A DNA stretch of 64,000 nucleotides from Kingdonia uniflora (Eukaryota; Streptophyta; Magnoliopsida; Ranunculales; Circaeasteraceae): contig JACGCM010000510.1 of NCBI GenBank assembly GCA_014058105.1, positions 1,364,001-1,428,000 on the forward strand, read 5' to 3'. Below, in pieces: positions 46,681 through 60,295 of this stretch. The position numbers were made by a program, and so were the translations under genes. A model generated the notes under the pieces. That model searched no databases, was not told the origin of the DNA, and was given only the letters and a program-made list of their open reading frames with translations. Positions within the stretch are counted from its first letter, which is position 1. Each line of letters starts with the position of its first letter.

Positions 46681-46859
46681 TCGAATAACCAGTAGTGACC
46701 GTTCAGGCACAGGGACACGTGACAGTATGTGAAATGATCCTGGGAGACCTCAACAAAGCACAATCACATAAGGCGGTCTCCAATTCCACGCGGCAGTGTT
46801 ATCGGCTTAGTGAAAACCAACGGACGACCCACGACATTAAGGCAGGCCAAGAGCCGCAA

Positions 46860-49800
46860 CACGAACATGCCATCTATTTCACGGACAACGATTTGGGTTC
46901 AGTCACCCATCCACATGACGACGCCTTAGTCATTTGGATTGCGATTGGGGGTGTCATCGTTAAATGTATGTTGGTAGACTCTGGCAGCGACGCCAACATC
47001 TTATATTACGATGCCCTCAAGAGCATGAACATGCAAGATTGCCTGGTACCGTCCAAAACAGAGATTTTAGGATTCAACGGGTCCACAAAATGAGCCATGG
47101 GATAACTCGTCACTCAGATATAGGCTGGACCAGTCGTGGTATCTACCACGTTCGTCGTCATCAACAACCCCTCAATCAATTACAATGGCATCCTGGGAAG
47201 CGACTGGATCCACGCTATGCAAGCAGTACCATCTTCCTATCATTAGGTAATATGCTTCCCCATAAAATTTTGCACGTACTAAATATGAGGCTGCCATGTA
47301 GCTACCCGTATTTATTACGCCAACTCTAAAAAAAAATTGGTGGCCCGTGAGGACTTGAGGAGAAAGGGAAAAAATATCATGATTGAGGAATAGCAATGAA
47401 CAAGGAATGAGCCCATGACAGTGGACTCGTCCCTCGTTTCTCGCCTCCCCAACATGCACATAAAAATTGATGAACAACCTTCTGATCAGAATGATGCAGT
47501 TATAAACATGTTCAGCAAAGACTGGACACCGCCTCTCGCAGAGCCAATAAATAAGATTAATCTCGACGGCCCTACGAGAACCACCTATATTGGTTCACTG
47601 TCGACAGGGGAAGAACACTCGGACCTTATCACCCTCCTTCAGCAGTACAAGGATGTCTTCGCCTGGTCGTTCGGCAAAATGTCAGGCATAGATCTTGACG
47701 TAACATGTCACCACTTGCACGTAAACAACAAAGCTGCCCCCGTCAAATAAAAACCACGGTGAACAGCCCTGAAGTTATGGGGAGCCATAAACGATGAGAT
47801 CCAAAAGTAACTCCAGGCAGGATTTATTAGACCGGTGGACTGCCCACGATAGGTAGCAAATGTGGTGGTCGTCCCTAAGAAGAATGGTAAAACACGGGTC
47901 TGTATCGATTTCACCGACCTCAACAGGCACTATCCAAAGGATAACTTCCCTATTCCCCTCATCACCAGACTAGTGAATTCCACGGCCGGACATGAGCGGT
48001 TGTCATTCATAGATGGTTACTCCGGGTACAACCAAATCCTTTTGGCAGCCGAGGACCCAAAGTGTACCTCCTTTACCACCGAGCAAAACTTATATTATTA
48101 TACTGTCGTGCCCTTCGACCTGAAGAACATGGGATCTACTTACCAGCGCCTAGTCACTGCCATGCTCGAAGACCAATTGGGAAAGATAGTGGAAGTCTAC
48201 ATTGATGACATATTCATAAAATCTAGGCTTCACATATACCATCTAACCAACCTCGAGACCGTATTCACAAAGCTGCGACACTACAAAAATGTGATTGAAC
48301 CTCAAAAAGTGTAGCTTCGGTGATTTCTCGGGGAAGTTCCTGGGGCACCTGGTTACTCAACGGGGAATGGAGGCCGACCCTGACCAGATCTGCACCTTCG
48401 CCTGTATGCCCTCACCACGAACGCTGAAGCAAGTTCAAGCACTCGTGGGAAAAATTGCCGCACTTAGAAGCTTTATTTACAAAGCCTTCTACAAATGTCG
48501 TTCATTGTTTCAATGTATCCGGGAGAACAAAAATTGCCAATAGAATGTCGAGTGCGAGGAAGCTTTTCAGGACATGTTGTAATACTTGGCCACCCCCCAA
48601 TCCTCAGTGCACCAAAAGAACACGAGCTGCTGGGCTTATATTTGGGAAACACAGATGAATCCATCAGCGTAATCCTTGTCCAAACGGACAAGAAAATTGA
48701 GAAACTGGTATAATTTATCAGTAAAACCCTCATGGGGGTGGAACTGCAATACTTCACAGAATCAAGGTCTCACCACCCAACCTTTATTTTTCGAAAAAGG
48801 GACAAGCACCCCAGGGAACTAGCTGGATAGCGCGAGTAAATGGGTAATTCACCCTCAGGGAATTGAATAAGCTTCGAGGACAAAATTGCTATCAAGGGAT
48901 TAGGGCCATGGATGATCCCTCCACCGACCTCCCTCCATGACAATGACAATTGGGATAACGAGGAGCGACGACTACCACACTTATCTGGAAGACACAACCC
49001 GCATCCTCATGTTATGGTTATCCATTATGAGTCTGTTAACACGGGCGGCTTGGGACTGGGGATTATCTTGGTTACTCCAATGACAAATCGAGAAGGCCAT
49101 ACGAGTCAGCTTTCCCCTCAGTAACACAAAGCTGAATATGAGGTATTATATGTTGCATGATTCGCGTTGCCCTGAGCGTATAAGAAATTTCCATCTTAAC
49201 CGACTCGCAGATCGTTGTTAACTAGTATAACGTGACGTCCCAGGCCAGCGTGAAAATGTATGACTTTATGGAATCTTGCACAACCGACTCACAGTTCAAG
49301 AAGTTCAACCTCGAGCACATTCACCACGGTGAGAATAGACACTCTGATGCCCTCAGCGCACATTGGCTAGAATTACCGATGACCGGCTCAGAGTTATTCA
49401 GGTCGAGATCCTGACAAACTCAGCATGCTTGAGCGTACTAATCAAGTCATGCCATAGATAATCTAGTCACGCCCTTAGACACACCGATTGGCGATGACCC
49501 TTGCTTAACTTCCTCGGGGAGCACCACATCCTTCCCATAGATCGGTCGGCCGCCGCGAGCCTTTAAAATAGAGAGAGAAGTATAACGGTAATTATAACGA
49601 ACTTTATTGGATAACCTCTACTTATCCATACCTCCATATATTGCAGGGGAACGGGTTAAAACAGCTATTGAAGAATCCATGAGGACATCTTTGGGGCACA
49701 CACGTTGGTAGTCCATGGCTGATCGACTCGTATACAAGGGTTGTACTGGCCAACATGCGACAAGACTTCATGAAATATTTGAAGAATATCCACAAATGTC

Positions 49801-50700
49801 AATTTCTGGTCACCTTATCCACGCCCCTCCATAGACCTACCTCCATACAATCTCTAGCCCTTGGCCATTCGCAAAATAGAGCCGGACATAGTCGGGGCAC
49901 TCCCCATGAAAATGGGAGACATAAATGTTACTAGTTGCGACAGACTACTTTAACCAATGGGTTAAGCTTACCAACCTTGCTCGTATTAGGGAAGAAAGGT
50001 AATTACCTTCTTATAGAAGCACATCTAAACCCGATTTGGCGTCTCTGCCATTTTAAATGATAGATACGGCCACAGTTCGTGGGCAGTAAAGTCGCCGATT
50101 CGTGCAGTCCTACAACATTAAAATACTTACCTCAAGCCCCCGATACCCCTAGGGGAATGGACAGGCCGAGCAACCAACAAGCAATAATTGATGGCATTAG
50201 TAAAGATTGGTCGTCGCCAAAGGCCGATGGGTCGATGAGCTACGCTACGTTTTGTGGTCTTACACACAACGCCACGTAAAGTATGGCCTCACCCATTTAA
50301 TGCCCATATACCGTCCAAAGCATGTTCCTTACCCGAAGTCATTACCAACACTACGAGGTCATTAATTATATGCAGGGAGCTCAATAATCGACTCCATACT
50401 AAGAGTCTCAATCTGATTGACAAACTTAAGAGAAAGCCTCATCCCGCATGCTCAAATATCAGGAGATACTCAAGCAAAACTTTAACATGGTGCGCCCTTA
50501 GAATTCCATGAGGGGGACTATGTCATGAAAAATTTTTTTCCCACAAACTTATAACCATAACAAAGGCAAACTCCAACAAATTGGGAAGGCCCATACCTCA
50601 TCTCCCGAGTGGTTGATGGAAACACCTACTACCTGATAATAGTAATGAGAAGAGCTCAAGTCCCCCTGAACGTAGTGAACCTTCGCACATGGAATTAGTA
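46860..50700 (+). pseudogene. Tat Gypsy pol (protease, RT, RNase H, integrase; decayed)
   Basis: Protease at 46870-47090 with MLVDSGSDANILYYDALK. RT region 47415-48314 with FAWSFGKMSGID, VPKKNGKTRVCIDFTDLN, FPIPLITRLV, FIDGYSGYNQI and the active-site box VYIDDIFIKS. Connection/RNase H about 48300-49480 (AEYEVLYVA-like text near 49135). Integrase about 49640-50700, with WGTHVG, PRGMDRPSNQQAIIDGI and a C-terminal RAQVPLNVVNLRTW. Stops and frameshifts throughout. The sequence style and the YIDD box fit the Tat/Ogre-Retand branch. Confidence 0.88.
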
Positions 50701-50769
50701 GCATAACAATCATATAAAATTCACTGTAATATATGTTTTCCATCCTAGCCTCACATGTCTTACAACAGA

Positions 50770-51085
50770 TTCCCTACGGGGGCATTCTAAAGTAGGACGC
50801 CCCTCGTTATTACGTAAGTTTATTTTTTGAAGTAAAAACACATTCCCCTATTGGGGTGTTCTTGAAGTATAGGACGCCTTTGCCACTACGTGAGTCATTT
50901 TTGACGTAAAATACACTCCTCATACTGGGGAGTTCTTGAAGTAGGACATCCTCACTACTATTGTGAGTCATTTTTTGACGTAAAAATGCACCTCCTAAAT
51001 AAGTACCTCGCCACTACTGTGAGTCTTTTTTTGAAGTAAAAACATACTCTCCATACTGGGGGGCGTTCTTAAGTAGAACGACTTC
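50770..51085 (+). repeat. ~70-bp tandem repeat in Tat 3' region
   Basis: Four to five imperfect units with landmarks GAAGTA(T)AGGACG, CACTACGTGAGTC, TTTTTTGA(A/C)GTAAAA and CATACTGGGG, spaced about 60-75 bp. Starts just after the end of pol. Confidence 0.8.
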
Positions 51086-51099
51086 GACTAGATCAGTCC

Positions 51100-51665
51100 A
51101 GACTATATAAGTCCACGAGGACTACTAAAAATGTTGATGGGAATTCGCCCAATCCTGTCTCAGTATGCACAGTATCGACCATGACAGATCAATTCACGAG
51201 GACTACTAAAAACTTATGGGAACATTCGCCCATATCTCTCACGTTAGGTCACAGTAATGACCAAACTAATCAGTCCAACAGGACTACAAAAAAGTTGATG
51301 AGAACTTCACCCATAACTGTCTCCATAAGTCACAATAACGACTACTACTACATAGTCTAACGAGGACTACTTAAAAAAATGTTGGGAACTTGTCCCATAA
51401 CTGTCCTCCATAAAGTTACAATAATGACTATGACTACATAGTCCAACGCGAACACTAAAAAAGTTATTAAGAATTTCGCCCATAACGTCTCCATAAGGTC
51501 TAATACGCCTACAACTACAGTCTAACGAGGTGCTACGAAAAAAATTGTTGGAATTTAGCCCATAACTGTCTCCCTAGGTCGCAATACGACTTACGACTGC
51601 ATATTTGATGAAAACCCTCGCCCATATACGTCTCTTGGTCTCACTCCACGACCTACTGGCAGGTC
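51100..51665 (+). repeat. ~82-bp tandem repeat in Tat 3' region
   Basis: Six or more units with landmarks AACGAGGACTACTAAAAA, GTTG-TGGGAA-TTCGCCCATA, CTGTCTCCATAAGGTCAC and AATAACGACTAC. GGACTAC-type anchors lie at about 51119, 51200, 51281, 51364, 51449 and 51529. Confidence 0.85.
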
Positions 51666-52389
51666 AAACGGGGCCTAGTACAATATGACTCACCACCATA
51701 CCAAGACAAATGATCCACAATTTTTTTTCATTTCCAAACACAAGTACCAAGGAAATCATAATAAGCAATGAAATGATACATAAAACATCAACAAAATTAA
51801 GGACATGGTCTCTCCTAATTGCCAATAACCGGGATTCTTTCAACCCCGAGTCCCTCACGTCTTCCAGGGCCCTTACCCTAAAGACAACCGCCTGCTCCGA
51901 GAACGAGGTCTTCAACTGGTCACGAAAAAAATAAATCCTAGAGCTAGCGATTTGGATACCCTTTTCTCTCAAACCTTCTGGAATAGCCAAAGATCGATGT
52001 ATGGTGCGCTCTAATGGCTTCTCTCGCCATCTCACGATTGGCCGACGAATACATCTAAGTATAGAAGTCCACCCCACACTGACCAAAAGCTTACAGACTT
52101 CAAGCCGAGCGTCGCGTCGGTTTGCATTTTATTGTAAACAACTGGAAGTAGGATGCATTTTAAAAAATGTTAAACTTCAAACACTTCACAACCTCTCTTA
52201 TAGCCCCAAAAAGGGAGCCCTAGCATTTATTGGGGTGATTACCAAGGACTACTAATTTGTATGGGAAAAACACAGCAAGCCTCTATGATTAATTACCATG
52301 CCATAAGATCACTATCTCACTCCTTCCAGACTGGCCCCTCACAGTTTAAAGTTTTTAGAACTCCCATAGCATTGCTGACAACAACATTA

Positions 52390-52620
52390 GGTGTGTCTGT
52401 ACGTCCAAGCGATGGCTCTTTGCGACCACCGACGCCTAGATCCGCCGAGGACCAACGACACTCCCGGTGGATCTCACATGTCTAAAATATGGGTTATCCT
52501 TTCGACCACGTCGCCTAGTCCACCGAGGACTAGCAACAGCACATTCGTATGGATTTTACTTGTCGCTGAATTATAGGTCGTCCTTACGACCACAAGGGCC
52601 TAGTCCTTCAAGTACCGGCA
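52390..52620 (+). repeat. ~80-bp tandem repeat, three copies, in Tat 3' region
   Basis: Units share CGACCAC, CGCCTAG(T/A)CC and CCGAGGAC with anchors near 52424, 52504 and 52588. A different sequence family from the two arrays upstream. Confidence 0.7.
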
Positions 52621-53321
52621 TACTTTGGTGAGGCATCAATGTTTCAGCATCAACGATGAATATTTGCATAAAAGCAAGATCTATTTTGTACGTAACAAAC
52701 ACCCACGGCTCCATAAAATTCATAGAAAAGCGCTTACTAAATTCACATAAACAGTAAAGATATTATTTTACAACGTAATATACCACGACGGGCTCCACCC
52801 AACTAAGATCACATAACCACCACGAGCTCAATCAATAACATCTTTACCAATCCCCACAATGGGCCTTTACCACATGTTACTACGATTGCCCTACCATTTT
52901 GAGCGTGGCTGGTTCATAGCCGCCACATCCTTCTCAGCTAAAACTCGGCCATCCTTATCGGGGGTGATGTCCCATTCGATTCCCCGGGGCACTGGAACCT
53001 GTTCCATGCTGGACTACACCCATACGCAATACTGATAAGCTTGGGCCACGTTCTGGACTGTCGCCGTGTAAAATTATGACTGTCGGATACGCTTAACAAC
53101 CTACCAGTCTTGTGAGAGAACAAGTCTGTCTCAATTCTACCACACTCTCTATCTACTCTGCCACACAACCATGTAGCTCATCGGACACCTTCCTTTTCCC
53201 CCACGGAGACTGGTTACAGAGACGCCTGCTCGCTCACCTCTTTTCCAGCCCCACGTCTTAAGACGACCATGGTAGCATCATAGGTTCCCCTCGAAACTGC
53301 AGCTTCTCCTCATAAGCGCTC

Positions 53322-55983
53322 TCACCCACTCCACTCTTTGAGCCTTTCAATCACGCTTATAATGTGGGTAGCCAGCTCATGGGACATAACATCTTGAATG
53401 AGCCCCTTATCATGGGCCTGCATATCCTCAAGCTGTAGCTCTAGCTCGGCGTTACGGCTGGCCAGATTCTCGCAGCGTAGCAGAGCGACCTCAAGAAATA
53501 GGATGTACTGCGCGCCATAAACATAACTAGTTAGACAATAGAAAAAAAGGCTACAAGTATAAATGCCAAGCAAATCCTTACCCGCACGGCTACCACGACC
53601 GCTGCACGATGAGTCTGAGGATCCTTGAGTGCCTCAGCCAAAGGTGCCTTTTTTCTATCTTTGTAAGGGGTGCTTTGCACCTCCCCCTATGGCAAGCCAC
53701 CAAAAAATAGTTTTCCACTACCCACCCAGCGGGTTACCTCCTCCATGAAAGACTGGGTGAGGGATTATCTTTATTTTCCTCGAAGAGCGTCCATATCCTT
53801 GTCAATAAGGCCTATGGGCATAGGTTTCTAACGCTTAGCTGTCAGGGCATCCTTTTCCGTATAAACACTGATACCCCTCAGCCCAGAACTTTGCCCAGCC
53901 ACCAGAGGTGCCGCTTGCGATGAGCCGGCCGCATCCCTCCCCCTCAAAGCTAAAAATTGAGGCTTTATCCCCACACTTTTTATTGATTTGTAGCTATGAA
54001 CGCTTTCCACATAAATAGTCTCACATACAACATGTAAATGTGGCTCGCTGTACTTCTTCGGTGACCAGTATGAGTCAAAGGTCCCGTCAAGGATATTCAT
54101 CAACACTTGACAATCCTTATTCTTGTGACCCAACAAACGCAACTATGAATTCTTGTACATAAACTTAGCGAGCGTCACACCTGTACGACAACAGCCACAC
54201 GATTAGACAGCACGTAAAACATAACTGACATAAAGAAGCACTGTATATACACGTAATAAGAGCTATAATATGTAGAAGAGTGATTTCGTAAAGGGGAGAC
54301 TTTGTTCTTACATCTTGAGTGTTTACCTTCGACTAGGGGCTTTGGCTAATATATCAGATAATAATAAACTAGATTATTACACTAACATACTTGTGTGAAG
54401 TCTATGAATTGGGGTCCATGACCTCTAGTGAGGATTTGAATATAAGATTGTATAAATATTAACTTAGATGACAATTCGAGTTGAGAGAAGGTTACAGGAT
54501 ACTCGAAGATAATGTTAAGAGGGTTTTAGGCAGAGTTTTTCTAAGCCCTCCACAGTGTTCCCTTTTTTCTATTTATAGGGGATTGAAATGGGCGAGTCAC
54601 CATCTGAGGTCAAATTACATGTATATCCCTTGGAGCAGCTATTCTGAATGAGAAGTCAGTCCTAATACTGTAGTTGTCTGGCGGCTTCTTTCCACTGTTA
54701 TGTTTGGTGAGCTGGCTATCAGGTGTGTCTGCCTTTGACCATGCATTACTATGGTCAAAGTCATTATGAAATTAATGTTGACCGACTATCTTTGGCTTCG
54801 GCTTCGACTTACTTCGATGTTGCATTCGAGTGCTCGAGTGTTCGATTAATCTCAGAAGGCTTCATGAAATTCGATGTTGCCTTGTTGGGCTTCGAGGTTC
54901 TTGGTAGGCTTTGACGTAGCCTTCGAGTATTCGACTAGTACTGGAAGGCTGCGAGTAGGCTATAACACAATATGCACTTGGTGTTAAACATATTATGACA
55001 GAGGCGACGATTGGGACTGTCATCAAAATTAAAGGCACCGATAATCAAGATTGGATGGTGACACCAGTAGTTACTACTGGTAGGTAACTTAAATATCTTA
55101 TGTTTGCTGGACTTACGAGCTATGAGTGCTTCCACTAAGGTGCACAGGTACGCATCACCTTTTGGCACCTCGGTTCGGTCTCCCCTTCCTTGATAAGGGG
55201 TACCTTGGCTGCCACTGTTCTCGCCTTAGCCGCCACTGTTCTCGCCTTAGCCGCGGTCCGAGTCTGCCGCCCCTCACGACCCGCTCTTAAACTCGAATGC
55301 GTAACGGGTGGCAATATGGGCCCCTCTGATGTCACGGCCTCTACCACCTCATTCTCTGTGTCCTCGGGGACCACATCTCATTGGCGAGGACATCGAACCG
55401 TCTTATAAGCGACCAAGATCTCTGCAAAACCCACATTCCAATGAGGCGGGACAGACTAATTGATCAACCAACATCCCGTCATCACCCTATAAAAGTTACC
55501 ATTCATTTATCCCGGTGCCTGTCCTAACGAATTTAAGCACTTTATTGTCAGGTCATCCAAAGAGAACCTCAAGCTCGTATCGAACTGTTCATAATAAATG
55601 ATTTACTGATTAAGAGCTAGTATTTGACAATCTGGCCAAATCCAGTCATTGCTACCACTGGTCCTCGCTCGCTCATTTACCACATCTGAGTAATTTATCC
55701 TTATCCTATCACTCTCGTACTCGGCTAACGAGACAGGGGGCCTCCATTCGCCGGGGTAAGGCCAAAAGCTCTCAAAGTTACCCCTAATACGACCACTAAT
55801 GATGGTCTCGTGGGCCACATCCCCCGACACTTTTCCACGTGCCATAAACTCCAAATGTGCCTGGGCTTCTAAGTCACGAGGGACTGAGGAGCCTGCCTCG
55901 TGGTCATGACTGCCCCCCCACTCTACGGGTATACTGCAGGGCAGCATGGTAGAAGACCCTTCTATCATCGACTCATTGTCCAA
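53322..55983 (-). pseudogene. Antisense ORF remnants of the Tat element
   Basis: Minus-strand open pieces between pol and the 3' LTR: 55983-55603 (126 codons, starting MDNESMIEGSSTMLP), 55374-55135 (with a duplicated KARTVAA segment), 54142-53828 (104 codons) and 53573-53322, which contains a coiled-coil-like NAELELQLEDMQAHDKGL. Between 54150 and 54960 the frame is lost in AT-rich sequence, perhaps a further insertion. Plant Tat elements often carry an antisense gene here; its function is not established. Assignment rests on position, strand and open reading, not on a recognised domain. Confidence 0.5.
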
Positions 55984-56837
55984 AGACCTCGTCCCTCGCT
56001 TCGGTCACTCTAATGTCAGGGTACACAAACTAGTGCTTGGTGCCTGGATGTCTCTGCATGAGCTATGTACAAATATCAGACTCACCCTAAAATATTAAGG
56101 GCATAATGGTCATAAAGCCAATTAAGGTACCTCAAGGACCTACTGCCCCTAAGCTCTCACTCGGTCTTACGTGGCCGCCACCTCAACTATGACCCCACGA
56201 CGCGCAATACACAATTTGCCCTAGTGTCACAGTTGAGCTACCCAAGGTCACACTTACAACCTCAGAACGACACGCATCTGTAGCATTTCTGGCGTTACTA
56301 CCAGTATACTACAATCCCTACCGATAAAAGATAGTACAGAGTGAGATATCTAACCAAACTTAATAGGCAACTACAATTTATGCTACAAATCAAAAGCATT
56401 GTAAGGGGAACTCACCAGAACTACAACTGCGAGATGATGGACAATTTACGGCCAAGTGGATTGTAGTAATCAACTAAGATTTCCAATAAGAATAGAGTTC
56501 CGAGAACAAAAAAAAAAAAGTTTAAGCGAATACAGAGATCACAGGTAAAAATGCCAATAGTTTTTTTCCAAACAACAGCGGTTCCTCATATATAGGGATA
56601 CATGGAGAGGCAATTGTGATTAATGCGGGTCCCACCATAATGATGGGACACGTCCCCAGTAGTAGCGGTAGTAATGGCACGCCACACATTTTTCAAAACA
56701 TTTATTACTATATTCTCCCTTCCCAAGGCGCTAACAAACATGATGTCACTCAACTCCCTATACAATAACCAAACACTACACGATTATACCACCTCAACTC
56801 TCCCTTACTTCGATCAAGAACTGAGGGGGGGGGGGAT

Positions 56838-57328
56838 TGTAGGAGCACGCTCCCACTAACCACGAAGTGGAAGGTCGTTGGGTAACCTCTCCACTAAAAG
56901 TAGGACAATCCCAGCTAGCGTCGACCGTTCAAGTCGTCAGATGAGCTCCCTGCTAGCGATGAGCATACCCCAGGAGGGAGCTCTCCTAATGACCCTAAAG
57001 GCACGACGAATACAACGGATGGTAACGAGCGTTAACCCCTACCCATATGGAGATGTAAAGCCTACGACCCTGGAGGGATACCTTAGTAATTACCCACGGT
57101 ACTTGCGCAGGAGTACTCTTAGGTCAAACCCTCTCTATAAATAGAGAGGGGAGGTAACCTAGGAAATGACCTTCTTTTCGAGCACTTCCTCTTCCTCCAA
57201 AGAAACCAAAAGATCTTAAGGGGAAGAAACCCGAAGAGAGTCGAGCGGTGCCCTCCTCCAGTGGGACGTATCAAGCCCAAAACTAATGCACACTTATTAT
57301 CATCCTTGAGATGAATCACAGAATTGCA
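56838..57328 (+). repeat. Tat Gypsy 3' LTR
   Basis: 491 bp, intact from TGTAGGAGCACGC to GAATTGCA, with TATA motif CTATAAATAGAG near 57135. It serves as the uninterrupted reference for the split 5' copy. Confidence 0.92.
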
Positions 57329-57442
57329 ACTATTTTCCATTATGGTGGGCTGAGATGACCCTGAGTACTTCTTTTCTCCTCTGACCCAGTTTAAGATAAA
57401 AGAAGATAACTTTTATGTAGTCAAAAAATATCATCGTCTCAA

Positions 57443-58760
57443 ATGGCAGACTCTGGCACCAGCAGTAATAACTCAACACCGTCTACCCATCATCCCAAAA
57501 CCCACCTTCAACACCATTCTCTCAACACCCATCATCACAATTCACTCCATATCTCTACCATAACTAATCTCAATTCCAATCACATACCTCACTTCCATTT
57601 GCCATGTCGCAAGGGGATACCTTCGGAGGATAGTATCAAAATCTCTTTACACTCTCTTAACCACAACCTCAGGCGTTTATCCCATAATATCAATGCTATC
57701 CGGTCACTCAACTTCAAAATTACTTGCAGAACTACCTATTCAATGGTGAATCTACCGAGTTAAATATGGGTTCAATAAATGCTCTAATACCTGTTGGGGT
57801 TATAATGCCCGGGGAAGAAAAAAGAAGAAGAAGAAAAAAAAGAGCACCCATAAAATAAAGAAAAAATGTGTAAGTGCCGGATGATACTGAGTTTTTGGAC
57901 GAGACATATGAACTGGACTTCATTGGACGGACGCGAACTTCACGTATCTCGCAAGGGCGTGGGTAACAGCTTCTGTCCAGACTATGGGGTGCACAAAGGG
58001 TTTCATTTTCTATCAAAAGGTCAACATTGCCTTTAACAGAGACCCCGAGTGCCCCATACGATAATCATGTGGGTCTACCAAATCTCAGTAGTATCCCATT
58101 AATGTATAATGTGTGAACTACAATGTGATAGTTGCTAAAGTATAATTTTAGCATGAGAGTAAAATAATTGAGGATGATCGGGTACATTTTAATTTGCTTT
58201 AACTCAATTTCATTTATATTTCTTGGATATACACGTTATTTATTTATATTTAGTAATTTTAGGAATTGTAAGAAAATGATGCACACAAGATTTATCAAGG
58301 TTTGAATGGCGGCAATGACTTCAAACATCGTCAAGCGTATAAAATTTTAGCAAGAGAACCGCGATGGGCCAACCTAAAGGATGATGGTTTGAACCATTCG
58401 GGGAATCGACCAAGAAAGATGGCGTCAAAAACATCGCGCAATTCTTCTCTGGGGAACTCGATCGGATCAAACAACCTATCGAAGGATCCCGACGACCCAC
58501 CTATACCTTAATTCGTTCCCCAAAATTCTGAATTAGATGGTTCATTGTATGAGGGTGGAGCAAGGCCCATTGGCAATTTTTTTTTAAAAAAAAGCGTTAC
58601 AAGAAATGAGGGCGTGGATGATATAATTGCATCTAGCCAAAATATGAAGATAATGCTTACGGAAATGAGGTTAAAGAAGAGACAAGTGAAGGAAGAAAAA
58701 GAAAGAAGAAAAGCGAAAGAAAATCAACAATAACAAGTAAAAATGGATTTGAAAAGAGAA
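57443..58760 (+). pseudogene. PIF/Harbinger ORF1 (Myb/SANT, NAM-like C-terminus), decayed
   Basis: Begins MADSGTSSNNSTPSTH, His/Asn-rich. SANT-like fragments follow in shifting frames (ARAWVTASVQTMGCTKGFHF near 57950). Then FKHRQAYKILAREPRWANLK at about 58320-58380, and a basic tail with RPIGN and MRLKKRQVKEEKERRKAKEN at 58545-58733. This order is that of the DNA-binding partner protein of plant PIF/Harbinger transposases, which helps bring the transposase to the ends. Several frameshifts. Confidence 0.7.
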
Positions 58761-59159
58761 AGGGGAAGATTGCAAAATCATGGATAAAGACCTGAGTAAT
58801 CTTTCTAGTCATGTATTGTAATACTATTAGCAAAGGCAAGCAGAGGTCATGAAATGTCTCAACAAGAATAGCGGACCAAGTACCGGTTCAGGTAATTAAA
58901 TGTAATTTAACTTTGCTGAATGTTGTTTAATTTCCAAGAATGTAGTTTACTTTCTAATAATGTATTTGTTTGAAGAATGTTCTTTGTTATTGAAGAATAT
59001 AATCTTTTAAAGAAATATTTTTTCTGAGAATATTGCGTTAAAGCAAATACAAGATTAATGCAATATCAAAACTTGTTCAATAAGAAATTAATAATTCATA
59101 ACTCTGTACGACAAAAATCATTAAATTATACAAAGTTCTCAGCTAATATTTGATTATAA

Positions 59160-60295
59160 TACTAGGAATGAAGATTTCCCTTCATGACCCCACAAATGCT
59201 CTATTAGATCATCATTTAGATCATAGTGTATTTCTCGACTTCAAATTTGATTCATTTTAGTTATACAAAAACTTATATTGTTCCGCGTTCGCGTATAATA
59301 GGTTCCCCTTAGATAGTTGGGGGATTCTCTGAATCATAGCCTAAATATGGTAGGAATTGGCCTCATTCTTCTTTGACAATCATATTGTGCATTATCACAC
59401 ACACCTTCATGACATTGTTCAAAATCTCTGGTTTTTACAATTTAACCAGATTTTTAACAATATTAAACCATGATTATAAAATCTGAAATGCCCATTCTAC
59501 GTCTTTTCAACAACTTTCTTGTTGTTGAGCAAATTATTTTTGTTTCACAGTGACCGGATTGGAGATGGTTTGGACAAGTATTCCCTATTTGGGGTATATG
59601 TCATTCGCTAGGTAATAACCCATATCATAAGCTTTCCGGCAATTGTATAATTACAAGGCAGAGCGATATTATCGACGAGGTCGGTGAAAAAATTTGATTG
59701 GTGTAGGACATTGATATCATTATTAGCCCTGGTAACCCTAAAAAAATATGCAAAAACTAAAGGTCGTGTGAGGCTACCGCTACCGTATCAAGAATTATAG
59801 TTGCCTTGGGGTAATTATAGTAAATTGATCGTGCCAAGATAAGGGATAATTTTACCATATCCAATGCATACAAACAAGGTTTCCTAACATGTCGGGAAAC
59901 CCCGTGACTATCCTATCGCTTTTAACCTTTCAATGTCGGATGTGTTTGGTTCTCGAAGATATTCCTCTCCAAAAATTTCTATAATCGCAACACAAAACCT
60001 TTCCATACTTATCAAGGTTGTGCTTTCTCCTATTCTCAAATACTCATAAAAAAGATCTGCCGCAACCCCGTAGCTTAAGAAACGTAGTGCCGTAATTATC
60101 TTTTAGAAAGGTGACAACCCAATAGTATTTGTGCAATTGGATTTTTGGACAAAGTAATCATCATGTGCTACTATTGTATCGAATATTTGTAAAAATATTT
60201 GTTTACTCATACAAAAACGTAGTCAAAACTCTTCCAGAGTATATGTGCAAGGAGTGTTAAAGTAGTCCCGCATAACACTGTTAAGCCCCAATTTG
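59160..60295 (-). pseudogene. PIF/Harbinger transposase (ALP1-like), decayed
   Basis: Minus-strand translation gives, across stops, RDYFNTPCTYTLEEF, a match to the KII/TALRFLSYGVAADLFYEY region, IGESTTLISMERFC, EYLREPNTSDIERLKAIG, RGFPDMLGNLVCMHW, YDMGYYLANDIYPK and EWAFQIL. These are the landmarks of DDE_Tnp4/Plant_tran transposases. It converges with ORF1 on the plus strand, together forming one dead element. The catalytic acids cannot all be confirmed through the frame breaks. Confidence 0.85.

Larger units (their letters stand above)
38493..57328 (+). mobile_element. Tat-type Ty3/Gypsy element (interrupted)
   Basis: An exact 5-bp target duplication ACTAT at 38488-38492 and 57329-57333 marks the limits. 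The 5' LTR is split by the nested Gypsy (38493-38797 and 44572-44755, 489 bp joined); the 3' LTR is 56838-57328 (491 bp). After the 5' LTR comes ATTGGCGTCATCTGCG, matching the ATTGGCGCCGTCTG-type primer site of plant Tat-like Gypsies. A G-run polypurine tract (56822-56835) precedes the 3' LTR. Gag, protease, RT, RNase H and integrase remnants follow in order, then a long 3' region with tandem repeats and antisense reading frames, a Tat-lineage feature. LTR divergence looks near 15 percent in the stretch I compared, mostly transitions. Confidence 0.92.
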
